NCBI GenBank assembly: GCA_014204435.1
Contig: JACHLF010000001.1
Coordinates: 248,001-312,000, forward strand
Direction: 5' to 3'
DNA length: 64,000 nt
Source: Mycobacteroides chelonae
GTDB lineage: Bacteria; Actinomycetota; Actinomycetes; Mycobacteriales; Mycobacteriaceae
A program made the position numbers and the translations under genes. Below the pieces are notes generated by a model. That model had not been told where the DNA came from, searched no databases, and saw only the letters and a list, made by a program, of their open reading frames with translations. Of the stretch, positions 36,786-45,736 are shown in pieces (position 1 is the first letter of the stretch; each line of letters begins with the position of its first letter).

Positions 36786-37222
36786 CCCGGCGTTCCCGCG
36801 TCATCAAGAGGTTTCGGATCGCAGTGCTGGTGCTGGCGGGTTTGATGACCCTGCAGTCGCTGCTGCTGGTCGCGGGAGCCTGGCGAAACGACAAGTCCAT
36901 CGAACGGGACATGGGCGTCGCGCTCGCCGAGGTGCTCAGTGCGGGCCCGCGACGTTCCACCATCGAGTTCGTCACGCCCGAACGAGTTACGTACCGGCCG
37001 GAATTGGGTGTCCTCTACCCGTCCGAGCTCAGCCCGGGAATGCGCATCTATGTGGAGTACGACAAGGCCAACCCGGATCTGGTTCGCGTACAAGGGCGTA
37101 ACGCATCGCTTTCCATCATCCCCGCTGGTTCCATCATTGTGGTGGTCTGGGCGGTGGCCGGGACGGTGCTACTGGGACTTGCGTGGATGCAGCGCAGGAG
37201 GCCGGCTCCCGTTCACGCTTAA
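36782..37222 (+). CDS. DUF3592 membrane protein
   Basis: A 146-residue protein with two transmembrane helices, near residues 12-30 ([19 protein letters not shown]) and 115-135 ([19 protein letters not shown]). A small extracytoplasmic domain of DUF3592 type lies between them ([19 protein letters not shown]). The gene corresponds in position to Rv0556. It is translationally coupled to menD (GTGA). Function unknown. Confidence 0.85.
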   Translation: MTRRSRVIKRFRIAVLVLAGLMTLQSLLLVAGAWRNDKSIERDMGVALAEVLSAGPRRSTIEFVTPERVTYRPELGVLYPSELSPGMRIYVEYDKANPDLVRVQGRNASLSIIPAGSIIVVVWAVAGTVLLGLAWMQRRRPAPVHA

Positions 37223-37283
37223 GTTTGCGTGACGTATGCCTGGGGGCAACCTAACTGCCAGGTGACGCTGAGATGCTGTCAAC

Positions 37284-38426
37284 GTGCGCATCGCGATCGT
37301 CGCCGAGTCGTTCTTGCCGAACGTCAACGGGGTTTCCAACTCGGTGCTGCGGGTGCTGGAGCACCTGGGCCGCACCGGGCACGAGGCCATCGTCATCGCA
37401 CCGGACACCCCACGCGGGCAGGCCCCCGCTGCGACCGAATACGACGGCGTCGCCGTGCACCGGGTGCCGGCGATCATGTTCCCCAAGGTGAGTACCCTGC
37501 CGCTGGGGGTACCGCAGCCGCGCATGGTCCGGATACTTCGTGAGTTCGCACCCGATGTGGTGCACCTGGCCTCGCCGTTCGTTCTGGGTTATGGGGGATT
37601 GCGCGCCGCGCAACACCTTGACATTCCCACCGTCGCCGTCTACCAGACTGATGTGGCGGGATTCGCCGACAGCTACGGTGCCGGGTTCGCCGCGCGCGTG
37701 GCCTGGCGCTGGACCAGGCATCTGCACGGGCGTGCCGACCGCACCTTGGCGCCATCGTCGTCCGCGATGGACGACCTTGCCGCGCAAGGCATCCCGAGGG
37801 TGTTCCGGTGGTCGCGCGGTGTCGATATCGAACGCTTTGCCCCGTCGTCGCGTGACGAGGGGTTACGTCACTCGTGGTCGCCCGAGGGCAAGCCGATCAT
37901 CGGATTCGTCGGGCGTCTTGCTCCGGAAAAACACGTGGAGAGACTCGCGGTGCTGGCCGAACGCGACGATCTGCAGCTCGTCATCGTGGGTGGCGGGGTG
38001 GAGCGAGAAGTACTCGAAAAGCTGATGTCCACAGCAATTTTCACCGGTGAGCTGACCGGTGAGGCGCTGTCGCGGGCATACGCCAGCCTCGATGTCTTCA
38101 TCCACCCGGGCGAGCACGAGACGTTCTGCCAAGCGGTGCAGGAGGCCCTAGCCAGCGGAGTTCCGTCCATCGCGCCCGATGCCGGGGGCCCGCGCGATCT
38201 GGTGATCCCGGGACGCAACGGCATGCTGTTGCCGGTGGCCGACTTCGAAGCGAGGCTGGGTATGGCCGTCGACCACCTGGTGCAGCCGGCGACCCGCAGC
38301 CGATTCTCGGCGGCCGCGCGCCGCGGTGTGCTGTCGCGCACGTGGCCCGCCATCTGTGACGAGCTGCTGGAGCACTATGCCGCCGCGGCGGGCACCACGC
38401 TGGGCCGCGGCATCATGACGGCCTGA
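37284..38426 (+). CDS. mgtA: GDP-mannose-dependent glycosyltransferase (MgtA-like)
   Basis: A 380-residue GT4-family, GT-B-fold glycosyltransferase at the Rv0557 position. The N-terminal domain opens [20 protein letters not shown]. The C-terminal nucleotide-sugar domain has [31 protein letters not shown] and DAGGPRDLV. Rv0557 was first called PimB and later shown to be MgtA, which mannosylates a glucuronosyl-diacylglycerol glycolipid; orthology is inferred from position and motifs. It starts at a GTG. Confidence 0.9.
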   Translation: MRIAIVAESFLPNVNGVSNSVLRVLEHLGRTGHEAIVIAPDTPRGQAPAATEYDGVAVHRVPAIMFPKVSTLPLGVPQPRMVRILREFAPDVVHLASPFVLGYGGLRAAQHLDIPTVAVYQTDVAGFADSYGAGFAARVAWRWTRHLHGRADRTLAPSSSAMDDLAAQGIPRVFRWSRGVDIERFAPSSRDEGLRHSWSPEGKPIIGFVGRLAPEKHVERLAVLAERDDLQLVIVGGGVEREVLEKLMSTAIFTGELTGEALSRAYASLDVFIHPGEHETFCQAVQEALASGVPSIAPDAGGPRDLVIPGRNGMLLPVADFEARLGMAVDHLVQPATRSRFSAAARRGVLSRTWPAICDELLEHYAAAAGTTLGRGIMTA

Positions 38427-38434
38427 TGCCGCCT

Positions 38435-38493
38435 CGACACGCCCGCTTGTGGCGGACACACGCCGCACGATCCCGCCGTAAGACGGCGTGTCG
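38435..38493. repeat. Inverted repeat between mgtA and menG
   Basis: CGACACGCC (38435-38443) and GGCGTGTCG (38485-38493) are perfect inverted arms separated by 41 bases. They lie in the ~100-bp gap before menG. The pair could form an RNA structure or a protein site; no T-run follows, so it is not called a terminator. Confidence 0.35.
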
Positions 38494-38526
38494 GCGCTGA
38501 AACGGGCTGCCCTGTACCGTCACGGT

Positions 38527-39210
38527 ATGAACCGCGCCACCCTGGAAAAGGACCCGCACGAGGTCGCGTCCATGTTCGATGCGGTGGCCAAGCGATATGA
38601 CATCACCAATACCGTGCTCTCGTTCGGCCGGGACCGCTTCTGGCGCCGCGCCACCCGTGAATCGCTGAAGCTGAAGCCCGGAGACAAGGTGCTCGACATC
38701 GCCGCCGGGACCGCGGTCTCGACGGCCGAGCTCACCCAGTCGGGCGCGTGGTGCGTGGCGGCGGACTTCTCCGTCGGCATGCTCCAGGCGGGGGCGCACC
38801 GCGACGTGCCGAAGGTCGCAGGCGACGCCACCCGGCTGCCGTTCGCGGACCATTCGTTCGATGCGGTCACCATCAGCTTCGGGCTGCGCAACGTCGTCGA
38901 TCACGTCGAGGGCCTGCGGGAAATGGCTCGTGTCACCAAGCCCGGTGGCCGCCTTGCAGTGTGCGAGTTCTCGACCCCGGTGAACCGTCCGTTCCGCACG
39001 CTGTACATGGAGTACCTGATGAAGACACTGCCCGAGGTGGCACGCGCCGTCAGCAGCAATCCGGACGCCTATGTGTACCTGGCCGAGTCGATCCGGGCGT
39101 GGCCGGATCAGGAAGCGCTGGCTCAGCAGATCATCTCGGCCGGGTGGTCGAATGTGCGGTGGCGCAACCTGACTGGCGGCATCGTCGCCCTGCACGTCGC
39201 CTCCCTCTAG
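38527..39210 (+). CDS. menG: Demethylmenaquinone methyltransferase
   Basis: A 227-residue UbiE/MenG-family SAM-dependent methyltransferase that finishes menaquinone. The family opening [13 protein letters not shown] is present, then SAM motif [32 protein letters not shown], and the second family signature [15 protein letters not shown]. It corresponds to Rv0558 (also named menH/ubiE). ATG 38527 is the natural start for the family; 13 extra upstream codons are open but not used. Confidence 0.95.
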   Translation: MNRATLEKDPHEVASMFDAVAKRYDITNTVLSFGRDRFWRRATRESLKLKPGDKVLDIAAGTAVSTAELTQSGAWCVAADFSVGMLQAGAHRDVPKVAGDATRLPFADHSFDAVTISFGLRNVVDHVEGLREMARVTKPGGRLAVCEFSTPVNRPFRTLYMEYLMKTLPEVARAVSSNPDAYVYLAESIRAWPDQEALAQQIISAGWSNVRWRNLTGGIVALHVASL

Positions 39211-39235
39211 CCCAGTGCTCGCTCGCCGGGAAAGG

Positions 39236-40465
39236 TCAGCTGAAGGGCGGACGTGAATCCAGGCGCCGTGAACCGCCGCCGGCCACCCGCCAGGTGCGCG
39301 CGATCACGTCATGGTCCTCATCGGTCACCAGGTTTCCCATGAGCCGCACGGCAATTCGCATCAGCGTCTGAGAACGCATGCCGACAGGCCCCATCACGGG
39401 CAGGAAGCGCGGCAGTGTCAGCAGCGCGGCCAGGCGCCGCGCGATGGAGAACGATCGGCCGTACCGGTCTCGCAGCAGCTCGGGCCACAGCTGTGAGTAG
39501 TCGTCGGCATCGAGCATCTCTGCTGCCAGGTGACCGGTCTCCAGCCCGTAGTCGATGCCCTCGCCGTTGAGCGGATTGACGCATGCCGCGGCATCGCCGA
39601 TGAGCATCCAGTTGGGGCCGGCGACGCCGGATACGGCACCGCCCATGGGCAGTAGGGCCGAGGCGATCGAGTGCAGGCGTCCGCTGAGTCCGAAGTCCTC
39701 GCGCCGCAGCTCCGTGTAGTACTCGATGAGCGGACGCAACGCCGCATCGGCCGGGCGTTTCGAGGTGGCCAGTGCGCCGACGCCGATGTTGATCTGTCCG
39801 CCACCCAGCGGGAAGATCCAGCCGTACCCGGGCAGCACGTCGCCCTCGGGGGAGCGCAGCTCTAGATGCGAGGTCATCCATTCCTCATCGCCGCGCGCCG
39901 ACTCGATGTACGCGCGCCCCGCGACGGCGTACACGGTGTCCTTGTGCCACTCGCGTCCGAGGACCTTCCCGAGGGTCGAGCGCACACCGTCGGCGACGAT
40001 GACGGCCTTACACGCGATCTCTCCGGGCCCGCTGTCGTCGAGCACTCGCACCGAGGTGACCCGGCCCGCCGTGTCGCGTTCCACGTCGAGAGCCTTGGTG
40101 GATTCGGCCATCGTGGCACCGGAGTCGACGGCCACCTGCCGGATCTTGTCGTCCAGCTCGGTGCGCCGCACCGCACTGCCGGTACCGCCGAAAGACGTCC
40201 CGGGCCAAGGAACTTCGAGATTGCCGCCGAATCCGTGAAGGCGCAGCCCCTGGTACCGTATGTGCTCGTCGAGCCAGGGGCCCAGGCCCAGCAACTCGAG
40301 CTGTTCGACGGCGCGCGGGGTCAGTCCGTCGCCGCACGTCTTGTCGCGCGGGAACACCGCCGAATCGACCAGGACCACCTCTCGCCCGGCGCGCGCCGCC
40401 CATGCCGCGGCCGCCGATCCGGCCGGGCCGGCACCGACGACGACCAGGTCCGCTGACGTCTGCAC
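39236..40465 (-). CDS. Geranylgeranyl reductase family flavoprotein (core copy, Rv0561c-like)
   Basis: A 409-residue FAD enzyme of the GGR family. FAD motif VVGAGPAGSAAAAWAARAG, the block FPRDKTCGDGLTPRAV and second motif LIGDAAACVNPLNGEGI are present. Its position next to grcC1 and menG matches Rv0561c; M. tuberculosis MenJ, which reduces the menaquinone side chain, is in this same enzyme family, so a role in saturating a polyprenyl chain is plausible. The start is a GTG at 40465, 20 bp from and divergent to grcC1. A paralogue lies at 25008-26366. Confidence 0.9.
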   Translation of the reverse strand: MQTSADLVVVGAGPAGSAAAAWAARAGREVVLVDSAVFPRDKTCGDGLTPRAVEQLELLGLGPWLDEHIRYQGLRLHGFGGNLEVPWPGTSFGGTGSAVRRTELDDKIRQVAVDSGATMAESTKALDVERDTAGRVTSVRVLDDSGPGEIACKAVIVADGVRSTLGKVLGREWHKDTVYAVAGRAYIESARGDEEWMTSHLELRSPEGDVLPGYGWIFPLGGGQINIGVGALATSKRPADAALRPLIEYYTELRREDFGLSGRLHSIASALLPMGGAVSGVAGPNWMLIGDAAACVNPLNGEGIDYGLETGHLAAEMLDADDYSQLWPELLRDRYGRSFSIARRLAALLTLPRFLPVMGPVGMRSQTLMRIAVRLMGNLVTDEDHDVIARTWRVAGGGSRRLDSRPPFS

Positions 40466-40485
40466 CTTCCCAGTATGTTGGACCG

Positions 40486-41490
40486 GTGAGTAACTCGACC
40501 ACGGTGGCCGGAGTTGACCTCGGTGATCCCGTATTCGCCGCAAAGGTGCGCGACCATTTGGCGGCCATCGAAAGCCTCATCGTGACCGAGCTGGGGCAGT
40601 CCGACCCGTTGTTGACCGAGTCCGTGCTGCACCTGTTCCACGCCGGCGGTAAGCGCTTCCGCCCGCTGTTCACGGTGCTTGCCGCTCAGACCGGGCCCGA
40701 CCCGGACAACGACGAGGTGATTCTCGCCGGAGCGGTGTGCGAGCTCATTCACCTGGCAACGCTGTACCACGACGACGTCATGGACGAGGCGCAGAAGCGT
40801 CGCGGAGTCCCCAGTGCCAACGCGCGGTGGGGCAACAACGTGGCGATCCTCGCCGGCGACTACCTGCTGGCCACCGCCTCGCGTCTGGTGTCCCGCCTGG
40901 GTCCGACGGCCGTGCGCATCGTCGCGGAAACCTTCGCCGAACTGGTCACCGGCCAGATGCGCGAAACTGTCGGGGTGCCCGAGGGCGGCGACGAGACCGA
41001 GCACTACCTCAAGGTGATTCACGAGAAGACCGGGTCGCTGATCGCGGCGGCGGGGCGATTCGGCGCGATGACCTCGCGCTGCGACGACGATCAGGTCGAA
41101 CGTCTCAGCCGCCTGGGCGCCATCGTCGGCACCGCCTTCCAGATCTCCGACGACATCATCGACATCGAGAGCCTCACCGACGAGTCGGGCAAGACACCCG
41201 GCACGGATCTGCGCGAGGGAGTGCACACCCTGCCGATGCTCTACGCCCTGCGTGACACCGGTCCCGAGGCTGACCGGCTGCGCACGCTACTGGCCGCGCC
41301 CATCACCGACGACGGCGAGGTGGAAGAGGCGCTCACGCTGCTGCGGGCCTCCGCCGGGCTCGCAGCGGCCAAATCTGTCGTGGTCGACTACGCCGACCGT
41401 GCCAAGGCCGAACTGGCGGAGTTGCCACCGGGCGACGCCCGCGACGCCCTGGGCGTGCTCATCGAGTACACCGTTCGCCGCCACGGATAG
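40486..41490 (+). CDS. grcC1: Polyprenyl diphosphate synthase (GrcC1-like)
   Basis: A 334-residue trans-isoprenyl diphosphate synthase, probably making the menaquinone side chain. The two aspartate-rich motifs are DDVMD (in LYHDDVMDEAQKRRG) and DDIID (in QISDDIIDIES). GGKRFRP precedes the first. Position and sequence fit Rv0562. It starts with GTG and is divergent from the reductase gene across only 20 bp, so promoters must overlap the coding starts. Confidence 0.94.
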   Translation: MSNSTTVAGVDLGDPVFAAKVRDHLAAIESLIVTELGQSDPLLTESVLHLFHAGGKRFRPLFTVLAAQTGPDPDNDEVILAGAVCELIHLATLYHDDVMDEAQKRRGVPSANARWGNNVAILAGDYLLATASRLVSRLGPTAVRIVAETFAELVTGQMRETVGVPEGGDETEHYLKVIHEKTGSLIAAAGRFGAMTSRCDDDQVERLSRLGAIVGTAFQISDDIIDIESLTDESGKTPGTDLREGVHTLPMLYALRDTGPEADRLRTLLAAPITDDGEVEEALTLLRASAGLAAAKSVVVDYADRAKAELAELPPGDARDALGVLIEYTVRRHG

Positions 41491-41560
41491 CGGGGCCCGG
41501 AACCCGAGCAGTCTCTGCTTCGTTAGCTTGAGTGAAGCCAAGTAACGGAAAGGGAAGCTA

Positions 41561-42433
41561 ATGCCGACGGCAGGACCGAGCCACGCCAACGGACTCAAGA
41601 CTGTGCTGCTGCTGGGCGGCATGTCGGCGATGATCGTGTTCATCGGCTCGCTGTTCCACAGTAAGAGCATCCTGCTGCTGGCCGTGCTGTTCGCCGTCGG
41701 CATGAACGCGTACGTGTACTTCAAGAGCGACACCCTGGCTCTACGCGCCATGCACGCCCAGCCGGTCACGGAGTTGCAGCAGCCCTCCATGTACCGGATT
41801 GTGCGGGAGCTGGCGACCGTCGCGCGCCAGCCGATGCCCCGGTTGTACATCAGCGATACGAATGCCCCGAACGCCTTTGCCACGGGGCGTAATCCGCGTA
41901 ACGCGGCGGTGTGCTGCACGACGGGCATTCTCGATCTGCTCAGCGAGCGTGAACTGCGCGCCGTGTTGGGGCATGAACTCTCGCACGTCTACAACCGTGA
42001 CATCCTGATCTCCAGCGTGGCGGGTGCATTGGCCGCCGTCATCTCCGGACTGGCCAATATGGCGATGTTCATGAACTTCTTCGGCGGTGGTGACGAGGAT
42101 CGCCCGAATCCCTTGGCTCTCTTCCTGGTCTCGATGCTGGGCCCGATCGCGGCCACGGTGGTGAAGATGGCGGTGTCCCGTTCGCGCGAGTACCAGGCTG
42201 ACCAGTCCGGTGCCGAGCTGACCGGTGATCCGTTGGCATTGGCTGCGGCGCTGCGCAAGATATCCGGTGGGGTGCAGGCCGCGCCGTTGCCGCCCGAGCC
42301 GCAGCTGGCCAGCCAGTCGCACCTGATGATCGCCAACCCGTTCCGGGCCGGCGACCGGGTGGCGTCCCTGTTTTCGACGCATCCGCCGATGGCCGATCGC
42401 ATTGCGCGCCTTGAGGATATGGCCCGCTTCTAG
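41561..42433 (+). CDS. htpX: M48 family membrane metalloprotease HtpX
   Basis: A 290-residue HtpX protease for membrane-protein quality control. Two N-terminal transmembrane helices (residues ~12-48), the zinc motif [11 protein letters not shown] (HExxH), two more hydrophobic segments, and the third-ligand region [15 protein letters not shown] are present. Length is normal for actinobacterial HtpX. AAAGGGAAG precedes the ATG. It corresponds to Rv0563, and its end overlaps the convergent TIGR03086 gene by four bases. Confidence 0.95.
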   Translation: MPTAGPSHANGLKTVLLLGGMSAMIVFIGSLFHSKSILLLAVLFAVGMNAYVYFKSDTLALRAMHAQPVTELQQPSMYRIVRELATVARQPMPRLYISDTNAPNAFATGRNPRNAAVCCTTGILDLLSERELRAVLGHELSHVYNRDILISSVAGALAAVISGLANMAMFMNFFGGGDEDRPNPLALFLVSMLGPIAATVVKMAVSRSREYQADQSGAELTGDPLALAAALRKISGGVQAAPLPPEPQLASQSHLMIANPFRAGDRVASLFSTHPPMADRIARLEDMARF

Positions 42434-43005
42434 TCGGAGGGCCAGACCACCCGCCCGGTCAGGGCGGCCAGCTTGTCCAGCACTGGCGCGTCCGCGGCGA
42501 CGGGCTGGGGAGTGTCGAACTTGCCCGATCGCGCGAAGGCCGCGGCCAGTTTCTGTACGAAGCCCAGCGCATCGGCGACGAGGTCGGCCGGCAGGTCCGG
42601 CTGAACCCCGGTGGTTTGTGCCAGATCCCACCCGTGGGTCAACAGATCGGCCATGCGGACCTGAAGCTGTCTGTCACCGGTGGTGTTGGCGAACGGGCCG
42701 GTATAGGTCTGGTCCAGCACGCCCGGAAGGGCCAGCGCGTCACTCAACGCCCGCGCTGACTGGCGGTACGCCGCCACGGGATTGTCGGCAGGTTCGCCTC
42801 GGGTTCCGCCGAAGCGTTCGGCCAGCGAGTAGTTCACCTCCACGAGGTGGTCCACCAGTTGGCGTAGGTTCCACTCCGTACACGGTGTCGGCTCGCCCCA
42901 TTGGTCCGGGCGTACCGCCGCGATCATGGTCTCGATGGCGGTGGAGGCACGGGCGAAGTCTTCTGCGGGGCTCGTCGGCACTGGATTTTCACCCAAGCTG
43001 CTCAT
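42430..43005 (-). CDS. TIGR03086 family (DinB/mycothiol-isomerase-like) metal-binding protein
   Basis: A 191-residue member of the DinB-like, mycothiol-dependent maleylpyruvate isomerase superfamily. The metal histidines are visible: [15 protein letters not shown] near residue 50 and [13 protein letters not shown] near 125, with PTPCTEWN preceding. Members use mycothiol or act in detoxification; no precise reaction can be given. The ATG overlaps the stop of the thioesterase gene (ATGA), so the two are one operon facing away from the TetR gene. Confidence 0.85.
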   Translation of the reverse strand: MSSLGENPVPTSPAEDFARASTAIETMIAAVRPDQWGEPTPCTEWNLRQLVDHLVEVNYSLAERFGGTRGEPADNPVAAYRQSARALSDALALPGVLDQTYTGPFANTTGDRQLQVRMADLLTHGWDLAQTTGVQPDLPADLVADALGFVQKLAAAFARSGKFDTPQPVAADAPVLDKLAALTGRVVWPSD

Positions 43006-43445
43006 CAGCGGTACACCATGACCGTTGTGGTGCCGTGTGCCACCAACCTGCCCTGAGAGTCGACAACCTTGCCTTCGGCCGTCGACACGCGCCGGCCCGG
43101 ATGCAGGACCTGGCCGGTTGCCACCAGGCGTTCACCGTTCGTGGGCACCGTGCGGACGTAGTTGACCTTGAGTTCTAGTGTCCCGTAACCGATTCCCGGT
43201 TCCAAGATGGAGTGCACGGCGCAGCCCAACACCGAGTCGAGCAGCGTCGCGCAGATTCCGCCGTGCAGGGTGCCTAGGGGATTGGCGAACTCCGGCCGCG
43301 TCACCAGGCTGAATGAGACCGAGCCGAATTCGACTTCTTCGAGTTGCATCCCGAGCATGCGGCCGATGTTTGGTACCGACTCGGGCCAGGCGCCCATCGT
43401 CTTGATCAGTTCGAGCCCGGACAGATTCTCGATTTCTGTGGTCAT
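43005..43445 (-). CDS. PaaI-type hotdog thioesterase
   Basis: A 146-residue hotdog-fold acyl-CoA thioesterase. The key segment is NPLGTLHGGICATLLDSVLG, the classic PaaI H-G-G motif, followed by LELKVNYVR and the C-terminal VAHGTTTVMVY. The ATG at 43445 gives normal family length; the longer open frame upstream crosses the promoter region and is rejected. It is divergent from the TetR gene, with twin operator-like repeats between them. Confidence 0.9.
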   Translation of the reverse strand: MTTEIENLSGLELIKTMGAWPESVPNIGRMLGMQLEEVEFGSVSFSLVTRPEFANPLGTLHGGICATLLDSVLGCAVHSILEPGIGYGTLELKVNYVRTVPTNGERLVATGQVLHPGRRVSTAEGKVVDSQGRLVAHGTTTVMVYR

Positions 43446-43459
43446 GGCACCCTTCCGTG

Positions 43460-43512
43460 TAGACTGATTGGTCCATACTGACGGTAGCAGTCGATAGACC
43501 AATTGGTCCATT
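43460..43512. promoter_or_regulatory. Twin operator copies between thioesterase and tetR
   Basis: TAGACTGATTGGTCCAT (from 43460) and TAGACCAATTGGTCCAT (from 43495) are near-identical 17-mers 35 bp apart. The second contains the perfect palindrome GACCAATTGGTC (43497-43508). Their placement in the divergent gap fits a TetR operator controlling both directions. Binding is inferred. Confidence 0.65.
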
Positions 43513-43532
43513 GGGTAAGTAAGGAGGCCACG

Positions 43533-44096
43533 GTGGCACCGGGCCCACGGCAACGGCTGATCGACAGTGCGATCACCATGATGCGGGAACGCGGAGTGCA
43601 TGCCACCGGCCTTGCTGACCTGCTCAAGCGCAGCGGTACCGCACGCAATTCCCTCTACCAGCACTTCCCCGAGGGCAAGGCGGAACTCATCGCCGAGGCC
43701 GAGCGAGAGGCATCTGAGCTGGCCAACGGATTTCTGGATGTGCTGAGGGCGCGGGGGGACGCCGAGTACCTGATCACCAAGTTCATCGCGTGGTGGGTCA
43801 ACCAGCTCGAGACCCATCACTTCGACACCGGATGCCCCCATGCCGCGGCCGCGCTGGCCGGGCCGGGCGAGGTGCAGATCCGGAACGCGGCCAACGACGC
43901 CTTCATCGGCATGCGCACCCGGTTGGCGGAATCCTTCCGCGACTCGGGGGTGGACGTGGGCGTCGAGAGCCTGGCCTCGCTGGCGGTCAGCGCTATCGAG
44001 GGGGCGCTGCTGCAGGCGCAGGCCGCGCACTCGGTGCAGCCGCTGCGCGAAGTCGAAATCGAACTGATCGCGCTCGTCCGTACACGCAGGCGCTGA
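43533..44096 (+). CDS. TetR family regulator, LmrA/YxaF-like
   Basis: A 187-residue regulator starting at GTG 43533, six bases after AAGGAGG. The N-terminal HTH (MRERGVHATGLADLLKRSG, then ARNSLYQHFP) has the NSLYxHFP form of the LmrA/YxaF subfamily. The C-terminal domain includes the GCPHAAAAL cysteine-histidine segment common in that group. It is divergent from the thioesterase/TIGR03086 pair and probably represses it and itself through the repeats at 43460-43512. Confidence 0.91.
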   Translation: MAPGPRQRLIDSAITMMRERGVHATGLADLLKRSGTARNSLYQHFPEGKAELIAEAEREASELANGFLDVLRARGDAEYLITKFIAWWVNQLETHHFDTGCPHAAAALAGPGEVQIRNAANDAFIGMRTRLAESFRDSGVDVGVESLASLAVSAIEGALLQAQAAHSVQPLREVEIELIALVRTRRR

Positions 44097-44108
44097 GGAC
44101 GAAAGGCG

Positions 44109-44474
44109 TTATTCCGCTTCGATTTCCGAGAGCTTGGTGGGCACGTGGAATGGCGGGGTGCTCTTGCCGATCACCCGGTACCGATTCCATGGATCGGAAT
44201 CGCCGATGAAGGCATCCCGCGCGCTGTGCGCGGTGCGGATGGTGGCTTTCACGCGCGCCTCGTCACCGATGAGCGCAGTCAGCTGTTCGTTGGGCCTGAT
44301 GCGGCCGATCCAGCGGAAGATGCCGTCGATCGGCTCGCTATACCCCTTGAGCTCCAGCTCTACCGGGACATCGACACCGCGGACGGTCACCGTCGCTTCG
44401 CCGATGTAGTCCGAATCGTCATGCGGGCTGTGTGCGAAGACGCTGTTGGTGTCGTCCTGTCGGGGAAGGCTCAT
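44109..44474 (-). CDS. DUF4873 domain protein
   Basis: A 121-residue soluble protein. The sequence YIGEATVTVRGVDVPVELEL, GYSEPIDGIFRWIGRIRP and DPWNRYRVIGKSTPPF fits DUF4873, a domain often found beside or fused to flavin monooxygenases. A Baeyer-Villiger-type monooxygenase is encoded 2.3 kb downstream, which is consistent. The ATG at 44474 is chosen for family length. It is divergent from the first AurF-like gene. Confidence 0.82.
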   Translation of the reverse strand: MSLPRQDDTNSVFAHSPHDDSDYIGEATVTVRGVDVPVELELKGYSEPIDGIFRWIGRIRPNEQLTALIGDEARVKATIRTAHSARDAFIGDSDPWNRYRVIGKSTPPFHVPTKLSEIEAE

Positions 44475-44603
44475 GACTCTCCTCGGGTCATCCTGCGTGG
44501 GGATAGCTGTGGGTCCGCAGCGGACGTGGCTACCTCTTGACAACCGGGACGCCGTCCCGGCAAACTCGCTGACATATTCGTAACACACAGTACCCCATAC
44601 TGT

Positions 44604-44619
44604 CAGATACGTGTATCTG
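44604..44619. promoter_or_regulatory. Dyad CAGATAC-N2-GTATCTG
   Basis: Perfect seven-base inverted arms around a GT centre, 27 bp before the first AurF-like gene and in the divergent gap to the DUF4873 gene. A second looser dyad (ACAGT-N7-ACTGT) lies just upstream. This is a candidate operator for an unidentified regulator. Confidence 0.4.
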
Positions 44620-44645
44620 TCCTTGGCTGACCAGAAGGTATTGAC

Positions 44646-45629
44646 GTGACGTCCAGCAGTTACAAAGACATCCATTACGCCGACTACGCATTCACCCCGG
44701 CCACCACGGTCGATGGCGAGATTCCCGCACGGCGGCGGCGGGTTGGTGATCGGCTCAAGACCGCCCGCCGGTTGTTGTTCGAGGCGACGGAACTGAGCTA
44801 CGACCCCGAGCTGGACATCGACTGGGACGCGCCCCTGGATGAGGCGAAGCACTGGCTGGTCGCCCGGCGGGTGTCGCTGTACGGCACGCCGGAGTGGGAG
44901 GCGCTGTCGATGGGGCAACAAGAGGAATTGGCGCGTCAGGAACTGGTCAGTCTGCTGAGTTTTGTGGTGGACGCCCAAGGTGCGCTGGCATCGTTGATGT
45001 TCCGTGATGTCATCGAGGGCAACACCTTGGCCGACGACTACACGAGGTTTCTGTTGGCCAGTGTGCGCGATATCAGCCGCAACGCCACCATGGTGGGCCG
45101 TCTGATCAACAAGACGGGACTCGAGCTCCAGCCGGCCCCGATGGCCGTGCAGCGTCTACAGCGATTTTTCGTGCCGCTCATCCCGCACGGCCCGCTGGTT
45201 CGCGGATTCATTCTGCTGCTGCACAAGCTGATTCACCAGCTGATGTGTGAGCTTGAGGCGGACGAGCAGGCCCAACCCGTGGTCCGGCAGGTCGCGAAGA
45301 TCTGTGTCCTGGTGGGCCGTCGCCAGCTCGAATTCGCCGAAGACGAGTTGTATCGCGCCGTGGACGCTCGCCGGTACCTCCCGGGGGCCATGGCGGACGT
45401 GTCGCTGGCGCTGCTGACCGTGTTGGCGACGTCATTGATCGTGCGGTCGCAGGTCTACGGCAGCGTGGGGCTGACCCGACGTGCCGGGCGCCGGGCCGCG
45501 GCACGCAGTGAGAATCTCCGCCGCCGGAACGCGGTGCTGCTCCGGCGCTACTTCGACGTCGCCGAGGATGCGGGAATGTTCAGAACCGCCGCTGCGAGAA
45601 CAATTCTCAGGGATCGAGGCCTGCTCTGA
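44646..45629 (+). CDS. AurF-like protein lacking most di-iron ligands
   Basis: A 327-residue paralogue of the next gene, sharing the fold landmarks VGDRLKTA, LDIDWDAP, RVSLYGTPEWE and TMVGRLINK. AurF-type N-oxygenases bind two irons through E, E-x2-H, E and H-x3-E-x2-H. Here the aligned positions are changed: Gln111, Ile143/Asn146, His193/Lys194 and Cys220/Gly224/Gln227; only the first glutamate (Glu99) remains. It should not bind a di-iron centre. It may be a structural partner of the intact paralogue or have another role. The frame is intact and full length, arguing against a pseudogene. Confidence 0.8.
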   Translation: MTSSSYKDIHYADYAFTPATTVDGEIPARRRRVGDRLKTARRLLFEATELSYDPELDIDWDAPLDEAKHWLVARRVSLYGTPEWEALSMGQQEELARQELVSLLSFVVDAQGALASLMFRDVIEGNTLADDYTRFLLASVRDISRNATMVGRLINKTGLELQPAPMAVQRLQRFFVPLIPHGPLVRGFILLLHKLIHQLMCELEADEQAQPVVRQVAKICVLVGRRQLEFAEDELYRAVDARRYLPGAMADVSLALLTVLATSLIVRSQVYGSVGLTRRAGRRAAARSENLRRRNAVLLRRYFDVAEDAGMFRTAAARTILRDRGLL

Positions 45630-45736
45630 CGCACGCGTGGGGCATTGACAAACTCGCGCGCGACGGTGAGACTCAGTTTACGGTATGAAAAGTAACGCAT
45701 ACTTAAAGTACTGCATAAAATTGGAGGGTGGGATCA

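Noticed and set aside
40321..41226. A 301-codon minus frame over grcC1
   Set aside because: It is the antisense shadow of a well-supported polyprenyl synthase gene.
43446..44030. Long 5' extension of the thioesterase frame
   Set aside because: It runs across the operators and antisense to the TetR gene; the family length is met from 43445.
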